Source of the DNA: Gadus chalcogrammus
Lineage: Eukaryota > Chordata > Actinopteri > Gadiformes > Gadidae
NCBI RefSeq assembly: GCF_026213295.1
Contig: NC_079419.1
Location: forward strand, 12,388,001-12,452,000
Length of the DNA stretch: 64,000 nucleotides
Direction: 5' to 3'
The notes below the pieces were generated by a model, which did not search any database, had not been told where the DNA came from, and worked only from the letters and a program-made list of their open reading frames with translations. The first letter of the stretch is position 1, and each line of letters starts with the position of its first letter. Made by a program: the position numbers and the translations under genes. Positions 1 through 38,920 of the stretch are shown here, in pieces.

Positions 1-73
1 TCCTTCTGTCTTCCCACCTCCCTCAATCTTTCCCACTCTCTCTCCCTATCTGCCCCTCTCACTCATTCTCTCC

Positions 74-75
<2 letters not shown>

Positions 76-144
<69 letters not shown>
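76..144. repeat. (TC)n microsatellite
   Basis: A nearly pure CT dinucleotide run lies inside a pyrimidine-rich stretch covering about positions 1-235. No gene is seen on either side up to the TRIM 3' end near 1255. Positions 240-1250 are AT-rich unique-looking DNA with no coding signal that I can recognise. Confidence 0.9.
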
Positions 145-148
<4 letters not shown>

Positions 149-1271
149 TCTCTCTCTTCCCGACTCCCTCTCCCTCACCTCCCTCCCTACCTATGCTTCT
201 CTACCTCCCACGCCCTCCCTCCTGTTTGTTACACCCCGCCCACTCACTTTTACCGGCCGATAAAGCCGATAAAGTGTGAAGAAGAGGAAGGAGAAGTGAT
301 GTCATTAGGGAGATCTGTAATCCCAGAGAGGTAGGGGTGCTGAACAGCAGACTAGTAACTAGTCTTTTGCAAAAAGAATAATGTCATCCCATGAAAGTCA
401 TATTTTTTGTATGTATATATAAGATATCTTACCAATAGCCAATGTATAAACTGAGGTTTGGGTGGCACAATTTGACAAAAGAGAAAAAACGGTTATATAT
501 ATTTTTTTTAATGGATAATTTTGTTGGTTTTTCACTCTTAACTCATATTTGATACATTCTCAAGTAGGCCATTTGAAAATTCTAGTGAAACCCTCAGGTC
601 GATTTTTTCTTATACAATATTAACACGTTTGTCTTTAAAGCAATCCATTCCAATTCGATTTGTACATTTAACCAAGCCTGAGGGATTTATCGAAACATCA
701 AAAATAGCCCTTGCTAAATAAACGAACTCCTGAAGTTATTCTATTAAATATCGCCACCTTTTGGCTAAAACAAGTAAGTACAAGAAAAGTTCCCCAATAA
801 GAGTGGGTCTTTTTTTCTAGATACTGGGTTTAGGATGAGACAAAATAAAAGAATACCTAATAATAAGCATGCAAACTTACATTATTAAACGAATTGCATT
901 AATCAAAACAACATAATTGTGCCCTCTTGTGTGTGATCTGATTGATTTGACATATATTTCTTCTTTGACTACTTATGGCAGGCTTGCTTAAATCAACCCC
1001 GCCCATATGTCAAAGTTAGATTGATTGGGCTGCTTACTTTGAAACAGATGGCATTTGTATAATTAAAACCAATCTTCTAACAGGGACTTCAATTGAGGTT
1101 TAGTGATTTTTGATAAATTCCCATCTGTTTGGGCATATTATCCCATCACTAAATAATATTATATGATGATTCTAACGCTGTCGCTCATCAAATCCATGTA
1201 AATATTGTTTGTCCTAGCCTAATATCATGAAAAACCGCTACCATCCTTTTGGCCAAACAGGCTGGTTCATT

Positions 1272-1277
1272 TTTATT
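1272..1277 (-). other. candidate polyadenylation signal of the TRIM gene
   Basis: On the minus strand these bases read AATAAA, about 95 bases downstream of the TRIM stop codon at 1371-1373. Position and strand fit a short 3' UTR; there is no transcript evidence. Confidence 0.5.
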
Positions 1278-1370
1278 ATGGCTGTGCCATCAAAAAAAAA
1301 GTTTCACCAGTTCCACGTATTCATTTAGTCTTCAATTTAGTCTGAGTTCTCAATGTCGCCCCCTGGTGGC

Positions 1371-5636
<4,266 letters not shown>

Positions 5637-5786
5637 GGTGAGGTCCGGGGGGGAGGAGGCTGGGAGGGAGTCAGTTAGTTAGTTAGTTACGTAGTTACTT
5701 TCTCACAAAGCAGTTACTTAGTTAGTGAGCCAGCTAGCTATCGTTCGATTGTTTGTTTGTTTGTGTGTTCGCTAGAGAACTAGCGA

Positions 5787-7328
<1,542 letters not shown>

Positions 7329-7334
7329 GCTATT

Positions 7335-7794
7335 GTGAAGCTGAAGACCGGGACCCCCGCCCTCCTGCTGGTCATCGACACGGACACCCCGATGGACGAG
7401 AAGAGCGCGCGGGCAGCGGAGCAGCACATGGAGTTGCTGGGGGGGGCAGGCGGTGTGGCGGCACGCCGTCGTGGTCCTCAACGCGGGCATCTGGCACGAG
7501 GGGGACCCCACCGCCCCGGAGGTCATGGCCCCGAGCGGTGGCTTCCTGGGACGGATCGTGCGCAAGTGCGGCGGGAGGCACCACCTGCTCAACACGGACC
7601 AGACCCACCCCGGGCAGGTGCTCAGGCTACTGGAGAGGGTGGAGAGGATGGTGGAGGGCAACGGGGGGGAGGCGTTCAGGGTGGACGCCGCGCTGGCGCT
7701 GGGCGCCGAGACCCGTTTGCAGGAGGTGATGGAGAGGGTGGTGCTGCGCCAGGCTGCCGTCCCCGCCACCAGGGAGCTGCTCCGTGAGATGTAG
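7335..7794 (+). pseudogene. GIMAP/AIG1-type GTPase, C-terminal half of a first G domain, frameshifted
   Basis: The translation resembles the second half of an AIG1 (GIMAP) GTPase domain: a strand of type ALLLVIDTD, then WRHAVVVLNAG, KCGGRHHLLN (the usual guanine-recognition segment), and a helix of type LLERVERMVEGNGG. The P-loop half is not visible upstream. The frame changes at the G-run near 7438-7446: residues before it read in one frame, residues after it in another, ending at the TAG at 7792-7794. GIMAPs are immune-cell GTPases, and fish carry many multi-domain copies (family knowledge). It could be an exon of a two-domain gene with the second domain at 8262, or a decayed copy. The GC-rich composition contrasts with the flanks. 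Confidence 0.6.
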
Positions 7795-7847
7795 AGAGGG
7801 ATGTGTGTCTGTCTCTCCCTCTGTCTCTGTCGGGCCGTCCATCTCGC

Positions 7848-8200
<353 letters not shown>

Positions 8201-8261
8201 TCCATGTATCTATACCCTCTCCATCTCTCCCTGCGTCCACGGTTTCCGTCAGCCCACCAGC

Positions 8262-8898
8262 TCCCAGAGGTCCGCTTGCTCCTGATGGGCTGGTCTCTGT
8301 CGGGGAAGAGCACCCTGGCGGACGCCATACTGGGCGCCCCCCCGGGGGCCGGCAGCCCGAAGTGGACCCCCCCGGCTGGTGTGGCGCTTCGGCTCCACCG
8401 AGGACACCCCCGAGACGGGGAGGTGGGAGATCCTGAAGGGCGTGTGGCTGGCGGCCCCGCCGGGGGCCCCACGCCGTGGTGCTGGTGGTGTGCGCCTGCA
8501 TAGCCTTCACCGAGGCCCACCTGAGGGCCATCCGCCAGCACACGGCCTTCCTGGGGCCCGACGTGTGGCGCCACACGCTGGTGCTCTCCAACCGGTACGA
8601 CGCCGTCGGCGACACTGGTTCTCTTCGAGCAGCGTGGGGCCCGGCGTGCGGGGCCAGGTGGAGGGGCTCCTGGAGACAGTGGAGTGGATGGCGGCGGGGA
8701 ACGGCGTGCTGCAGGTCCACACGGAGGAGGAGGAGTGGGAGGGGGAGGGCGTCGTCATAGAGACGCTGCCACACGGAGTGCCCCTCATGGAGCTGTTCAG
8801 CCAGGTGTGCCAGAAGCGGGAGAAGGAGTTCCTGGAGAGCATCCGGAGGATACTGGTCAGGCCTAAGAAGGCCAGCAGCATCGCCGCGCCTCCGATGA
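8262..8898 (+). pseudogene. GIMAP/AIG1-type GTPase, second G domain with P-loop, multiple frameshifts
   Basis: After a plausible acceptor (CCACCAG) the sequence reads LPEVRLLLMGWSLSGKST, a GIMAP G1/P-loop. Further on come AVVLVVCACIAFTEAHL, WRHTLVLSNRYD (position of the guanine-specificity motif), and a C-terminal helix region QVEGLLETVEWMAAGNG to SIRRILVRP. These pieces lie in at least three reading frames. Frame changes occur near 8370-8400, 8465-8475 and 8615-8640, mostly beside G or C homopolymers. The G3 (DxxG) region is not recognisable. A donor (A|GTGAGT) follows at 8899. This is either a pseudogene or a gene damaged by assembly indels; the intact neighbouring genes favour real decay. 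Confidence 0.6.
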
Positions 8899-9248
8899 GT
8901 GAGTCCTGTTTGAGTTTGAGTAAGGTGTTTGTGTGTGAATAATAAATAAAAATGACAATGTTTTGTCTAAAAACAAATCCAATCTGCCCTTCTCCAAATC
9001 TCTAAATTTTTCATTTTGGTTGAACTTCTACTATTTTAATAATTTAGCAGCAAATCTTTTTTTTGTTAGAAATACATTTTTAAAAAGATGTCCTGACGGA
9101 GAGTATCCTTATGCCGCTATCTTGCTTAAGGATGCCTACTGGCATCTTCAATTGCGGACAATTAAGGGATTCAAACCCAGAACCTTTTCGAAACTACACT
9201 GTCCTATCTTGCTACATGAGATAAAAACATGTCTGGTGGGTTTGACAG

Positions 9249-9409
9249 TGTCGGACGAGGAGATGGAGTCGGACGAGAGGAAGGTGAGCGAGTGGCTGAA
9301 AGGATGTGATAAAGACCACGATGATGATATGGGGGGAGACATGGCCTGCTCTGAGGGCCGCCAGGTTCCGGACTCCCCTACACTCTCCAGTAATCTCATG
9401 TGTGCATGA
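9249..9409 (+). CDS. possible C-terminal exon of the GIMAP-like gene
   Basis: Acceptor TTTGACAG opens a frame whose phase fits the donor at 8899 and ends at TGA 9407-9409. It would add a short acidic tail of about 53 residues (MSDEEMESDERK, HDDDMGGD). No domain is seen. It may also be chance; the link to the GIMAP-like pieces is inference from splice phase only. Confidence 0.3.
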
Positions 9410-10336
9410 CCGTAGAAAAGTAGCAGTAACTCCCACACATCAAATCTCCACATGAACTGAGGATCCTCTAAATGCTTGGTGTGGTGGACCTGGTTCTCTT
9501 CGATCCTCTGTGTTTCCTTTGGGGTCGCTGTTGATATTTGATGATGCATCTTTTATTCAAAAGAACTACAGCAAATTAAAGAAAACTGTGACTATAAAAG
9601 TTTTTAAAAGTCTTGTATGTGCAAACAGATTGCTTTGAAGATATGATATGTAACATTAAAAGCTTTCAAATATATATATATCTAAAAATGACTAGAGCTA
9701 TGTTATACATTTAGTTGAATTGCGTGTTTCCCAAATCTGAGAAATCCTTATTTTATTGTTTATGGTAATTGTCTGTTACATTAGGGGAGGTTCAATGTCA
9801 ATGGGGTCTTATGCCCTTTACTCCCTAACTCTCTAAAACACACGAAAACAGTAATCCGGTAGACCCCTAAATTATTGATGATTTCGATTTAGCTTACTAC
9901 TTACTATGTGCTACTATGACAAATGGCTCATGCCAGCCCAAACGTTCTTATTTAAATGTTTGTATCTGTCTGGGATACCGGTATTATATGCAGTCTATGT
10001 TAAGTCAGTTTAACCGGTATTGTACACATAGAGCTGCTTGTCTGTTATGGGCTACTGTAGAAAGATAGCCGTGAACTATGACTTGCTCCATGGAAGAAGA
10101 CCCAGTCTCTATGGAGACATATAGGGCTCATTCTTAAAACAACAATTCTTATTTTCATTGGATTATACGCTAATTCAAAAATACTGATAAACATTCTATT
10201 TCTTGATATTGGCTGCTTATAGGGTTTACAAGATGTGTTGAAATAAATGCAAGTCAGATGCAAGTTGTGCATACAAGGTTTTTCAGGAGAAAAAAGGGAT
10301 CTCAGTCTGATATAAGTAGCTTTAACTATGTTGGGC

Positions 10337-10455
<119 letters not shown>

Positions 10456-12430
10456 TATAATTTATCCGGAAAGATTGACTAGCCTATAAGCATGCTTAAC
10501 GTTATGTTAATAAAGTAATAATAAATTGTTTTTGAATGGAACTCTTATTCAAAATTGCATTTGTTTCTATTGGTTTTGTGCATTATTGTTGTTTTGTTAA
10601 TCTTATTGTTGTTGTTATTTAATGTCATTGTTGGATTGTTGTAAAAATATATATGTATGGTTCTAGGCCTTAATAAAATATATTCCCCAGTTAGACCACA
10701 AAAAAAACGAAACAATAAGATAGCCTGCAGGTATATAATGTCCACTGATTTTGTCAGAATGTCAAACGTTATATTCGAGGACTTGTAGCCAAAAGCCAAG
10801 TCCCATTAATAAAACGTCTTTCTAAGTCAGTTTCCAGGGCCAGTGGAGGTCACGGTAGCACGGAAGGAAACAAAACATGATAATAATTGCCACCTGTGCC
10901 TAAAATCACAGCAAAAAAAAAGGCGCTTTTAATTCACTTCATCATGGCCTGCTTCAAAGTGAGACGCCCTCAGAAAGTCAATGTGGAGGTAGCCATGGCC
11001 ACTGTGAATCCCTAAGGAGCGTCTGGTGGTGAATGTCATTAATTATAACAGACAGGGAGAAAGAGATAGCCAGACAGACAGACGAGTGGACAGCCGAGCA
11101 GCCGGCCAACACATCGTCACTACGGCAGGACGCCGACATAGGCCGGACAGCAGGACCAGGCCGCCCGCTGCACATACAAAGAGGTTTGCGAAGGGGAGGG
11201 ATTGACACAGAGAGTCCTTCGGTTTTTTGTAGTGACTGAACCGAAATACGTCTACGGCGCTATGTTTTCAGTGGGCAAACAAGCAAAATAATTACTTTAA
11301 CGTTTATTTCTAAACGCACACAATTCACGACGAGGATAAATAATTTAAAAATGCGGCGTTCCGCTTGGCCGTCCAAGGGACGACTGCGCATCTGTGTGAG
11401 TGAACCGGGAAATGCTGCGCCAATGTCCCGGCTGAGAGACGTAGCGTTCCGCCAAACATAAGCCGATTTCTCACATTTTAACAAAAACGCCGCTAAAAAA
11501 CATCGTTTTAAACATGGTAAGTTGTTTTCGCTTTTATTTTGGGTTATGTCGACGACGCGCGGAGGGAAGTGGGATTCCGGAACCGTCATTTTTGAGAAGT
11601 CATAATAATTTATGAATCATAACTTGTTATGATAGGAGCGCGCGCAGGCGTGCAACAGGTCGCCGTACAGTAGAGGGGCAGGACAACTTATTGCCGTCGC
11701 ACTTGTTCGCCCAACATTTTGGTAAAAAGCCTTGATCGTCGTATGCTTGTTGTGTCATTAGCAAGATGGCACGAAAAGACGAATGCTTTGTTGGCACAAA
11801 AAATCTATTGAAAATGTTTTCATTTTTAGCATGGAGTGACACGGTGATCCACTGTACACTGTTCCAAATCGCGCACTGTTGGTTAACTACGCTTTTATAT
11901 GCAATTCATATCTTTAGATTGCTCATTGTATCGATCTTTTTCAGGAGAATGCAAGGCCACATCCTTAACAAATAAATCTAGAAATCACTGTTTGTTCGTC
12001 TTGACAGGTGTAAGCTTTACCGGGTATGTCATCAATAGGCAGATTTTTTATATTTTAAAACAACAGAACATATACAAATTATCCGTTTAGTATGTGCACG
12101 ACTCAAATCTCGCAGAATACTATTCCTCCAATAAAAAAAAATAAGACATCTCTGCATATTAATGTAACCATTTACATCACGTTAAACCAATTAAAGTGCT
12201 GAAAATAGGCTTTAGTGAATAACCCAGATTACAAGTGAACGGGGAGGGCGAATGGGATTAAGGAAACCAACAGGCCTAAGCATTTAGCCTATATCGTCTC
12301 ACATATAGCCTGTGTATTGTGTTGCACTCAAACCTCCAACCAGAAACACGCATTCCGAGAAAATGGAGATACGTAGCACACGTCGCTACCCACCCAGCAG
12401 AACGTCTGACGGGAGGGGGAGGGGAGGGGG

Positions 12431-12565
<135 letters not shown>

Positions 12566-13609
12566 AGGGGGGCGGTGGGACCCCTTGACGCTGACTGTCT
12601 CCGTCTTTAGTTACCTCTCTTCCACGTGGTCGGCAGTAGACGCGGGTGTGGTTGAAAAGGAAGCATTGTGCGTCTCGTCAGTAGCCCCTTATGTGTTTCT
12701 GGGAGGCTCGCGCAGGGTGATGCTCACTCAGCTGTGGCCCTCGCGCGCCATTGTTGAGAATTCCTCTCCTTGGTCTCGAGTCAGTTGTTTACTGCGCTCG
12801 CGTCCACGCAACGCACCGGTGCTGATGAGGACCTTTTTACGCAAAGTGTGGCCTCTCGGTCAAACCTTTTCAGATGGACCAATGCAACTCATTTTTACAC
12901 GTCTTCAACGACAACGTGTGCACTTTCATATAAAACGACAAATAAAATGTACATCATATAAATGGCTGCATAAAAGGATGTTTTATCCATAGCCAACGGC
13001 GCACTTGTCCAAAGACGCGCCACGCGAAATGAAGTGGGTACCAATACACGTAGAGGCTGCTTGCTGGGGATGTTTAAAAATTGCTCGAGTTGACAGTGCA
13101 CGTTGCAATACCCGGTCACCGCAATCAGGTTTACTAAAGCCACGCAATGGCCGACTCGAGCAGAGTTCCTTCGCCATTTGAATGCAAAGTAGAGGATGAA
13201 CAAGTGGACCGTGTGTTTATGTGCGTGCACGTACGTCCATGTGAGGGAGCGTGCCCGTGCGGCGAGAAGGAGGGCCACCACGGTGAGCTGGAGAAAAGAG
13301 GGGGACTTGTTGAGAGAAATTGTCACACATGCCTCTGTCGGCTCTTTTTTTTTTTTTTTTTTCTCACACAAGTTCCTCCGCTTTTCTTCCACCACGATGG
13401 CACCTCCACCACCACCGAGGGATATGGGGAGGACTTTTATTTTACACCCGGAGCGCATCCACTAACACACACCAGGCATAGTGAGAGACACAAATAACAC
13501 GCACGTAATTTTTTTCTTTGCTGTTTAGTAATTTAGACACCTACTTTTTCCAGTGCGCAGGGAGAAAGATTTTAAGTTGTGTGTTGGCCTATGCGCCGCC
13601 GGCTGAGCC

Positions 13610-20331
<6,722 letters not shown>

Positions 20332-21625
20332 AGGGGAACCGGTGGCAGGGGCCCGGTGGGCTGGGATCGATGCTTACCGTCTGTCCTTCCTGGATGCGGA
20401 TCTGTGTGTAACTTTTCTTCTTTGCATAGTATTGCTGCCCTTAGGTACCTTCTGAGTAGCCTGGTTCTTTTGATAGTCCAAGTGATTTGTATGTTTTGTG
20501 CAAGCTGTTTGTTTTGTGCTTTTCTCCTTAACGAAAAAAGACAGTGTAAAAAAAATAAGCAGAAGACAAAGAAGAAGAAAAAGAGGAAGAAGAGGACAAA
20601 AATGGTTGAAGTCATGAAGCCAGACCCGGGCCAGGCCCCCAGGTCCGTTCTGAATCTATAGCAAAGCAAACAGATTACCTGTTACTTCTGAAGAGCTTTG
20701 ACAAGTCCATGCCAGTTCTAACACTCAACGGTGTAGTAATGACTACAAGCAAAGAACGATTCCTTGGTATATCAATGTTGATCGTAGAATTGGTTAAAAA
20801 TGTTTCGTGTTTGTTTATTTTGCCTTGGAGCAATTTCTGATAGTTTCAAGTAAACCACTAAAGTATAGGAAATTGGTATTTTCATATATGACTACTCTTT
20901 CTGGCACTCAATGTACTACTACGCTATATGTAAAAAAAATAAGGAATTCCTGTGGTGCATAAGACACAGATTTTGGATAGAACTAATGAGGTTCTACATT
21001 CAGACTTATACATCTTGATGACATTACAATAGGCACAAGCGCTGACAGAGAACCGAGACACAATGACCTAGAACTTCCAACCAGGCCCATCACCTTAGTG
21101 GATACCTGAATAGGAAGTCTGATTTTCCACATGTTCTAAGCAACCGCTCTTGTAACTGTGGTTCACCTTGAAGAACATCTTCAGTCTATTGCAGAATCAC
21201 AGTTCCCTGATCCGCACTCCCGCATCCTTGCCCAAGAGGCCTCTTAACTCTTAACCTGCTCCTTAATGACCTATACCTGAAGTCACCGTTTGTATCCGAA
21301 TTCACTTTGGACTTGTGATCTGAATTCAAGTACGAATTCTGTTGAATTACTAAATGGGGATTAGCTATGTGGGACAGGTCTTGGAAAAGACATGTGTCCT
21401 TTTACACTGAGAATAATGTCATTGTTGTATCGTCAAAAGTGATGTCTGTAACACTCGTCTCGCGTTTATTGTTTTTCTCGCTGTCGTGTCTTTATATATA
21501 TAAATATATATAAACATAGGAGACCCAGAACTCTTTGTCTGTTGTAAGTTGTAATTTTGGTGTGCCCAAAGGTTAGAACTGAGGGGTTAAAAAACATTCA
21601 ATAAAAAAATACACATGTTTTCATA
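20332..21625 (+). other. sall2: sall2 3' UTR with polyadenylation signal
   Basis: Unique AT-rich sequence follows the TGA at 20329-20331. AATAAA lies at 21600-21605, about 1.27 kb downstream, with a T/G-rich stretch after it. No other gene is seen here. A (TC)n array follows at 21668-21742. Confidence 0.6.
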
Positions 21626-21665
21626 AGTCTTTTGTGAATATGTATGAGAGGGGGCCAGTTTCAAA

Positions 21666-21667
<2 letters not shown>

Positions 21668-21742
<75 letters not shown>
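21668..21742. repeat. (TC)n microsatellite
   Basis: CT array with one G interruption near 21711, just after the sall2 polyadenylation signal. Confidence 0.95.
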
Positions 21743-21744
<2 letters not shown>

Positions 21745-22838
21745 ACCAGTGAACGATATATCCTCCAGGGGGCGTGTGTCTATTTTCCTGACATCTGCCA
21801 ACAGCATTTATGTAGCCTATTATACGGGTTACATTGGCATTACATAAAGAATCGATGAATGAACATATTCTGTTCAATCATGAATTAATGAAGGTTATTC
21901 CTACATAGTTGTGTCTATTTTGTTTCTTAACTAATGGTCTTAAACCACTCAGTCAGCAGAAGGAAATGTTGTAATTTGTCTGTTCTGTCTATGGGATAAT
22001 GTCTTATTTCAATTCTTAATCACACATTTAAACATGGCATTTAGGCTAGCAGGCATATGTCTTCTTAAGATAAGGCTGTTCAATTGACTCAAACCCTTAC
22101 CCTTATAAGCAGCAGGCCCAATAATTCAATGGTATAATATAAGTGTTGGTCCTTGGTAGTGAAAATCACATCCAATAGAAAGAACAGGACATCATATGTG
22201 TGCAAAGCCCTTTTTTCTCAATAAGAGCAGACTACGTCAAGTTTAACGCCAAGGTCAGCACATTCATGGATACGGTCCATGTTATGGGATGGGCTAATCC
22301 GGAGGGGGGAGCTTTACAGATCTCTATTTTCCATCGCGGGACTCCTCGGGGGACCATCAAACTACCACGTCTGCAGCGGTGGGAGGAAGAAGGGGAGAGA
22401 CTGCCGGATCAAAATAAAGCAACAACAAGCCAGCAAAGATAAGACTCCGGCTTTAATACTCAGGACGGTGGTTTTGTTTAAATAAATAACCTGATTGTAA
22501 CATCTGCAGAAAAAGGGAGCCGTTATCTCTCAACACTATCTAGGATAGAATCTAAAGAGATTTGAGAACTTTCAACTCTATTGTTAAAGTCGCCTATTGG
22601 GAATAATGCGTTAAAATAGCGGAAAACAACCCGTGTAAATAATAGAAAGCAAAGTCTTCGCGGTTGAGCCGTGGTGGTATCACTTTTTTGGGGGGTTGTT
22701 TTGTTCTTTCGTACTTTCAGGGATTCGGTGTGGCAAGTTTTTTTTCTCCAGCATAATGTTCTGACAACAAGTCAACCAGTTCGTTTTATAGGCAACCGTT
22801 AAGTTTAGTTAGGCTATTTCTTTTTTCGAGTGCAAGGG
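21743..22838 (+). promoter_or_regulatory. sall2-mmp14 intergenic region and probable mmp14 promoter / 5' UTR
   Basis: About 1.1 kb separates the sall2 transcript end from the mmp14 start codon. No ORF of note is present. A GGAGGGGGGAG stretch near 22300 resembles GC-box-type promoter sequence. The boundary of the 5' UTR is not visible. Confidence 0.4.
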
Positions 22839-36124
<13,286 letters not shown>

Positions 36125-37140
36125 GGACCAGGGAGGGGAGGGGGAGGAGGAGGAGGAGGAGGAGGAGGAAGAGGAGGGGGATAGAGAGGGACCGAGACAG
36201 AGAGAGAGGTTAAAAGAGGAACGTTTGGGAGAGAGATGGAAGCAGGAGATAGGGGGAAACGCCGAGATGAACGAGAACGTGGGCGACGAAGTGCGGCTTC
36301 GCCGGCTAAACCAAACACGGAAGAAGAATTTGTTTGCTCTTTTTCCTAAATATTTTCTCTTTTTTCCTCCCTCGCTTTTTTACGCCCCCTCTGTCTCTTA
36401 TTTTCAACCCTGTTCTCTCTCCTCCTTTGTGGTTTGTTGACGCCAGCTTGTTGCTGTTTGGTTTAGCCTTTTTCAATGTATTTTTTTGTTGTGTTGTTGT
36501 TTTAGCCAAGGGTCAGGGGTCATTGTGTGTTTGCGCCTCTATTGAAGCATGTCAGCCCCTTGGACTGTCCTCTTTATTTTTTACTCTCTTCTCAAGAGTA
36601 CACAAGCGAATAAACATTAAATGTGCATGCACAACTATGCACATGCATGTACGCACACACATAGACACGCATGCGCGTGTATACACTTGAAAACTGCAGT
36701 GACTTTATAGTCACAGTAAAATTTACAGTGAAGATAAAATGTTGAAGAGCCAGTATTGATAAGAAAAAGGGAAATAAACGTAAGAAGCATGAAAAGCACT
36801 CTTACTTGAGGAAAGTGATTTTATAAAAGTCTGTCCGAAACCATTCTTTTTGTCTAGCCTACCAATCTTTGATGAGTATTATGAGCAGTGATGTTGTCAT
36901 TATTATTGTGACTATTACTATTGTTGTTATTTTTGTCCTCTGTGAGTATGGGTTGTTTCTTTGTACATTGTCATTATTAAGTCCTGCTGGACAGTGACAG
37001 AAAATGTGGCCTTAATTTTATATTTGGGGGAAACTGAAAGGGACGGGGTATTTTTCTTGATACTTGATTGTAGTTTTTTTTATTGGTGTTTGTTTTTTTC
37101 TATCCATCTCAAATGAAATAAATCAAAGATCTAAAACAAA
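36125..37140 (+). other. mmp14: mmp14 3' UTR with polyadenylation signal
   Basis: After the TAG at 36122-36124 there is a (GAG)n purine tract, then AT-rich sequence. AATAAA occurs at 37117-37122. Confidence 0.6.
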
Positions 37141-37765
37141 TGACTTCTTTTTGTCATTGTAAGTGTTTACGATTCTCAAGTCTTGGTGCTTTCTCCTATA
37201 CCACTGAGCTAAGGGTCCTAGCTAGCTCACAATAATGATGATAATACTAATGATGATGATAATAATGATGACCCACCTAGTTTTCTCAACGAGACTGTGC
37301 CTTGGCGGAATTTCTTCCATTTCCTAACTTTCTTACGAAATAAATGTTACTTCATAAACACTTGTGCTTTGTTTTTTAATCTTCTCTCATTTCAGCTCAT
37401 TTTCATGTCTAGCAAGTAGCTGTTGTAAAAAATGACATTTTAACCACACTTTCTAAACCGTATAAATATATTTTAACCGCGTTTTCTAAAGATCACGTGA
37501 TGACACTAGCTACAATGGTGACGTAACCGCTCTTTTGCTGAATCTCTCTCATAGCACTTCGATTAACTGAAAGAAACTAACATTCACATCTAAAAGCTCC
37601 ATCACCAGTACCTCCAGCTCTCATGCTTCCCCGACAGCTCCACTCCTACTCCGACATCCACCGCTGGGGCTCGGAAACTTGTAGCAATGAAAAGAGGGAC
37701 GGAAAAAACAGGCCGTGTCCAAGAGTTAAGTAGAAACAGTAACGAAGAAGATTGTGTTAATACTC

Positions 37766-37844
37766 CACACACACACACACACGCACGCACGCACGCACGC
37801 ACGCACGCACACACGCACACACGCACACACACACACACACACAC
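37766..37844. repeat. (AC)/(ACGC) microsatellite
   Basis: Compound AC and CACG array. Confidence 0.9.
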
Positions 37845-38358
37845 AATAAACAAAATACCCATAGGGTGGAAGATAGCGTGGGTGTGCGTGTTTTAACCTT
37901 TGTTTTTTTTATAATAACAGACACGTGTGCAATCCAAATGTGAGCCATGAGCCAGTGAATGTGCTTCATCAATCGACAAGCTAAGGCGTTTCCTGCACTG
38001 CCTTGATAATAATTCAAATAAACATCTCCGTTTGGCGTGTCACATAAGATGGCAAATGATTGAAAACCCAAAGAGAGGAAATAGGACTGCATGGCGTGTT
38101 TTAAATACAGTACAGGCAGGCAGGGGGATTATGTAATTCAGCTGATGAGGGATTTTTCCTATTGTGCAAAAGTGATTAATACTGTTCTGGTTTGCATTTA
38201 AACTGGCGCGTGGCTAATAAAGTCACGGGGTTCGGTTTGGAGAGGGAATGGGAAAGAGAGAGAGAGGGGGGAGGGGGTCATAAGTTAAGTCACAGTTGGA
38301 AGAGATGGGAGAGAATTCCATGATTCCATGTAAAACATCTGGAATTCAAACAGATCAA

Positions 38359-38920
<562 letters not shown>

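Noticed and set aside
11514..11516. ATG directly followed by a strong donor (GTAAGT), a possible alternative first exon of sall2
   Set aside because: Joined to the sall2 exon 2 acceptor it gives the wrong phase and an early stop. It could only be a non-coding start, for which there is no evidence.
37190..37230. A-box-like TAGCTCAGTGGTATAGGAG on the minus strand
   Set aside because: No convincing B box or cloverleaf pairing; at most a short relic.
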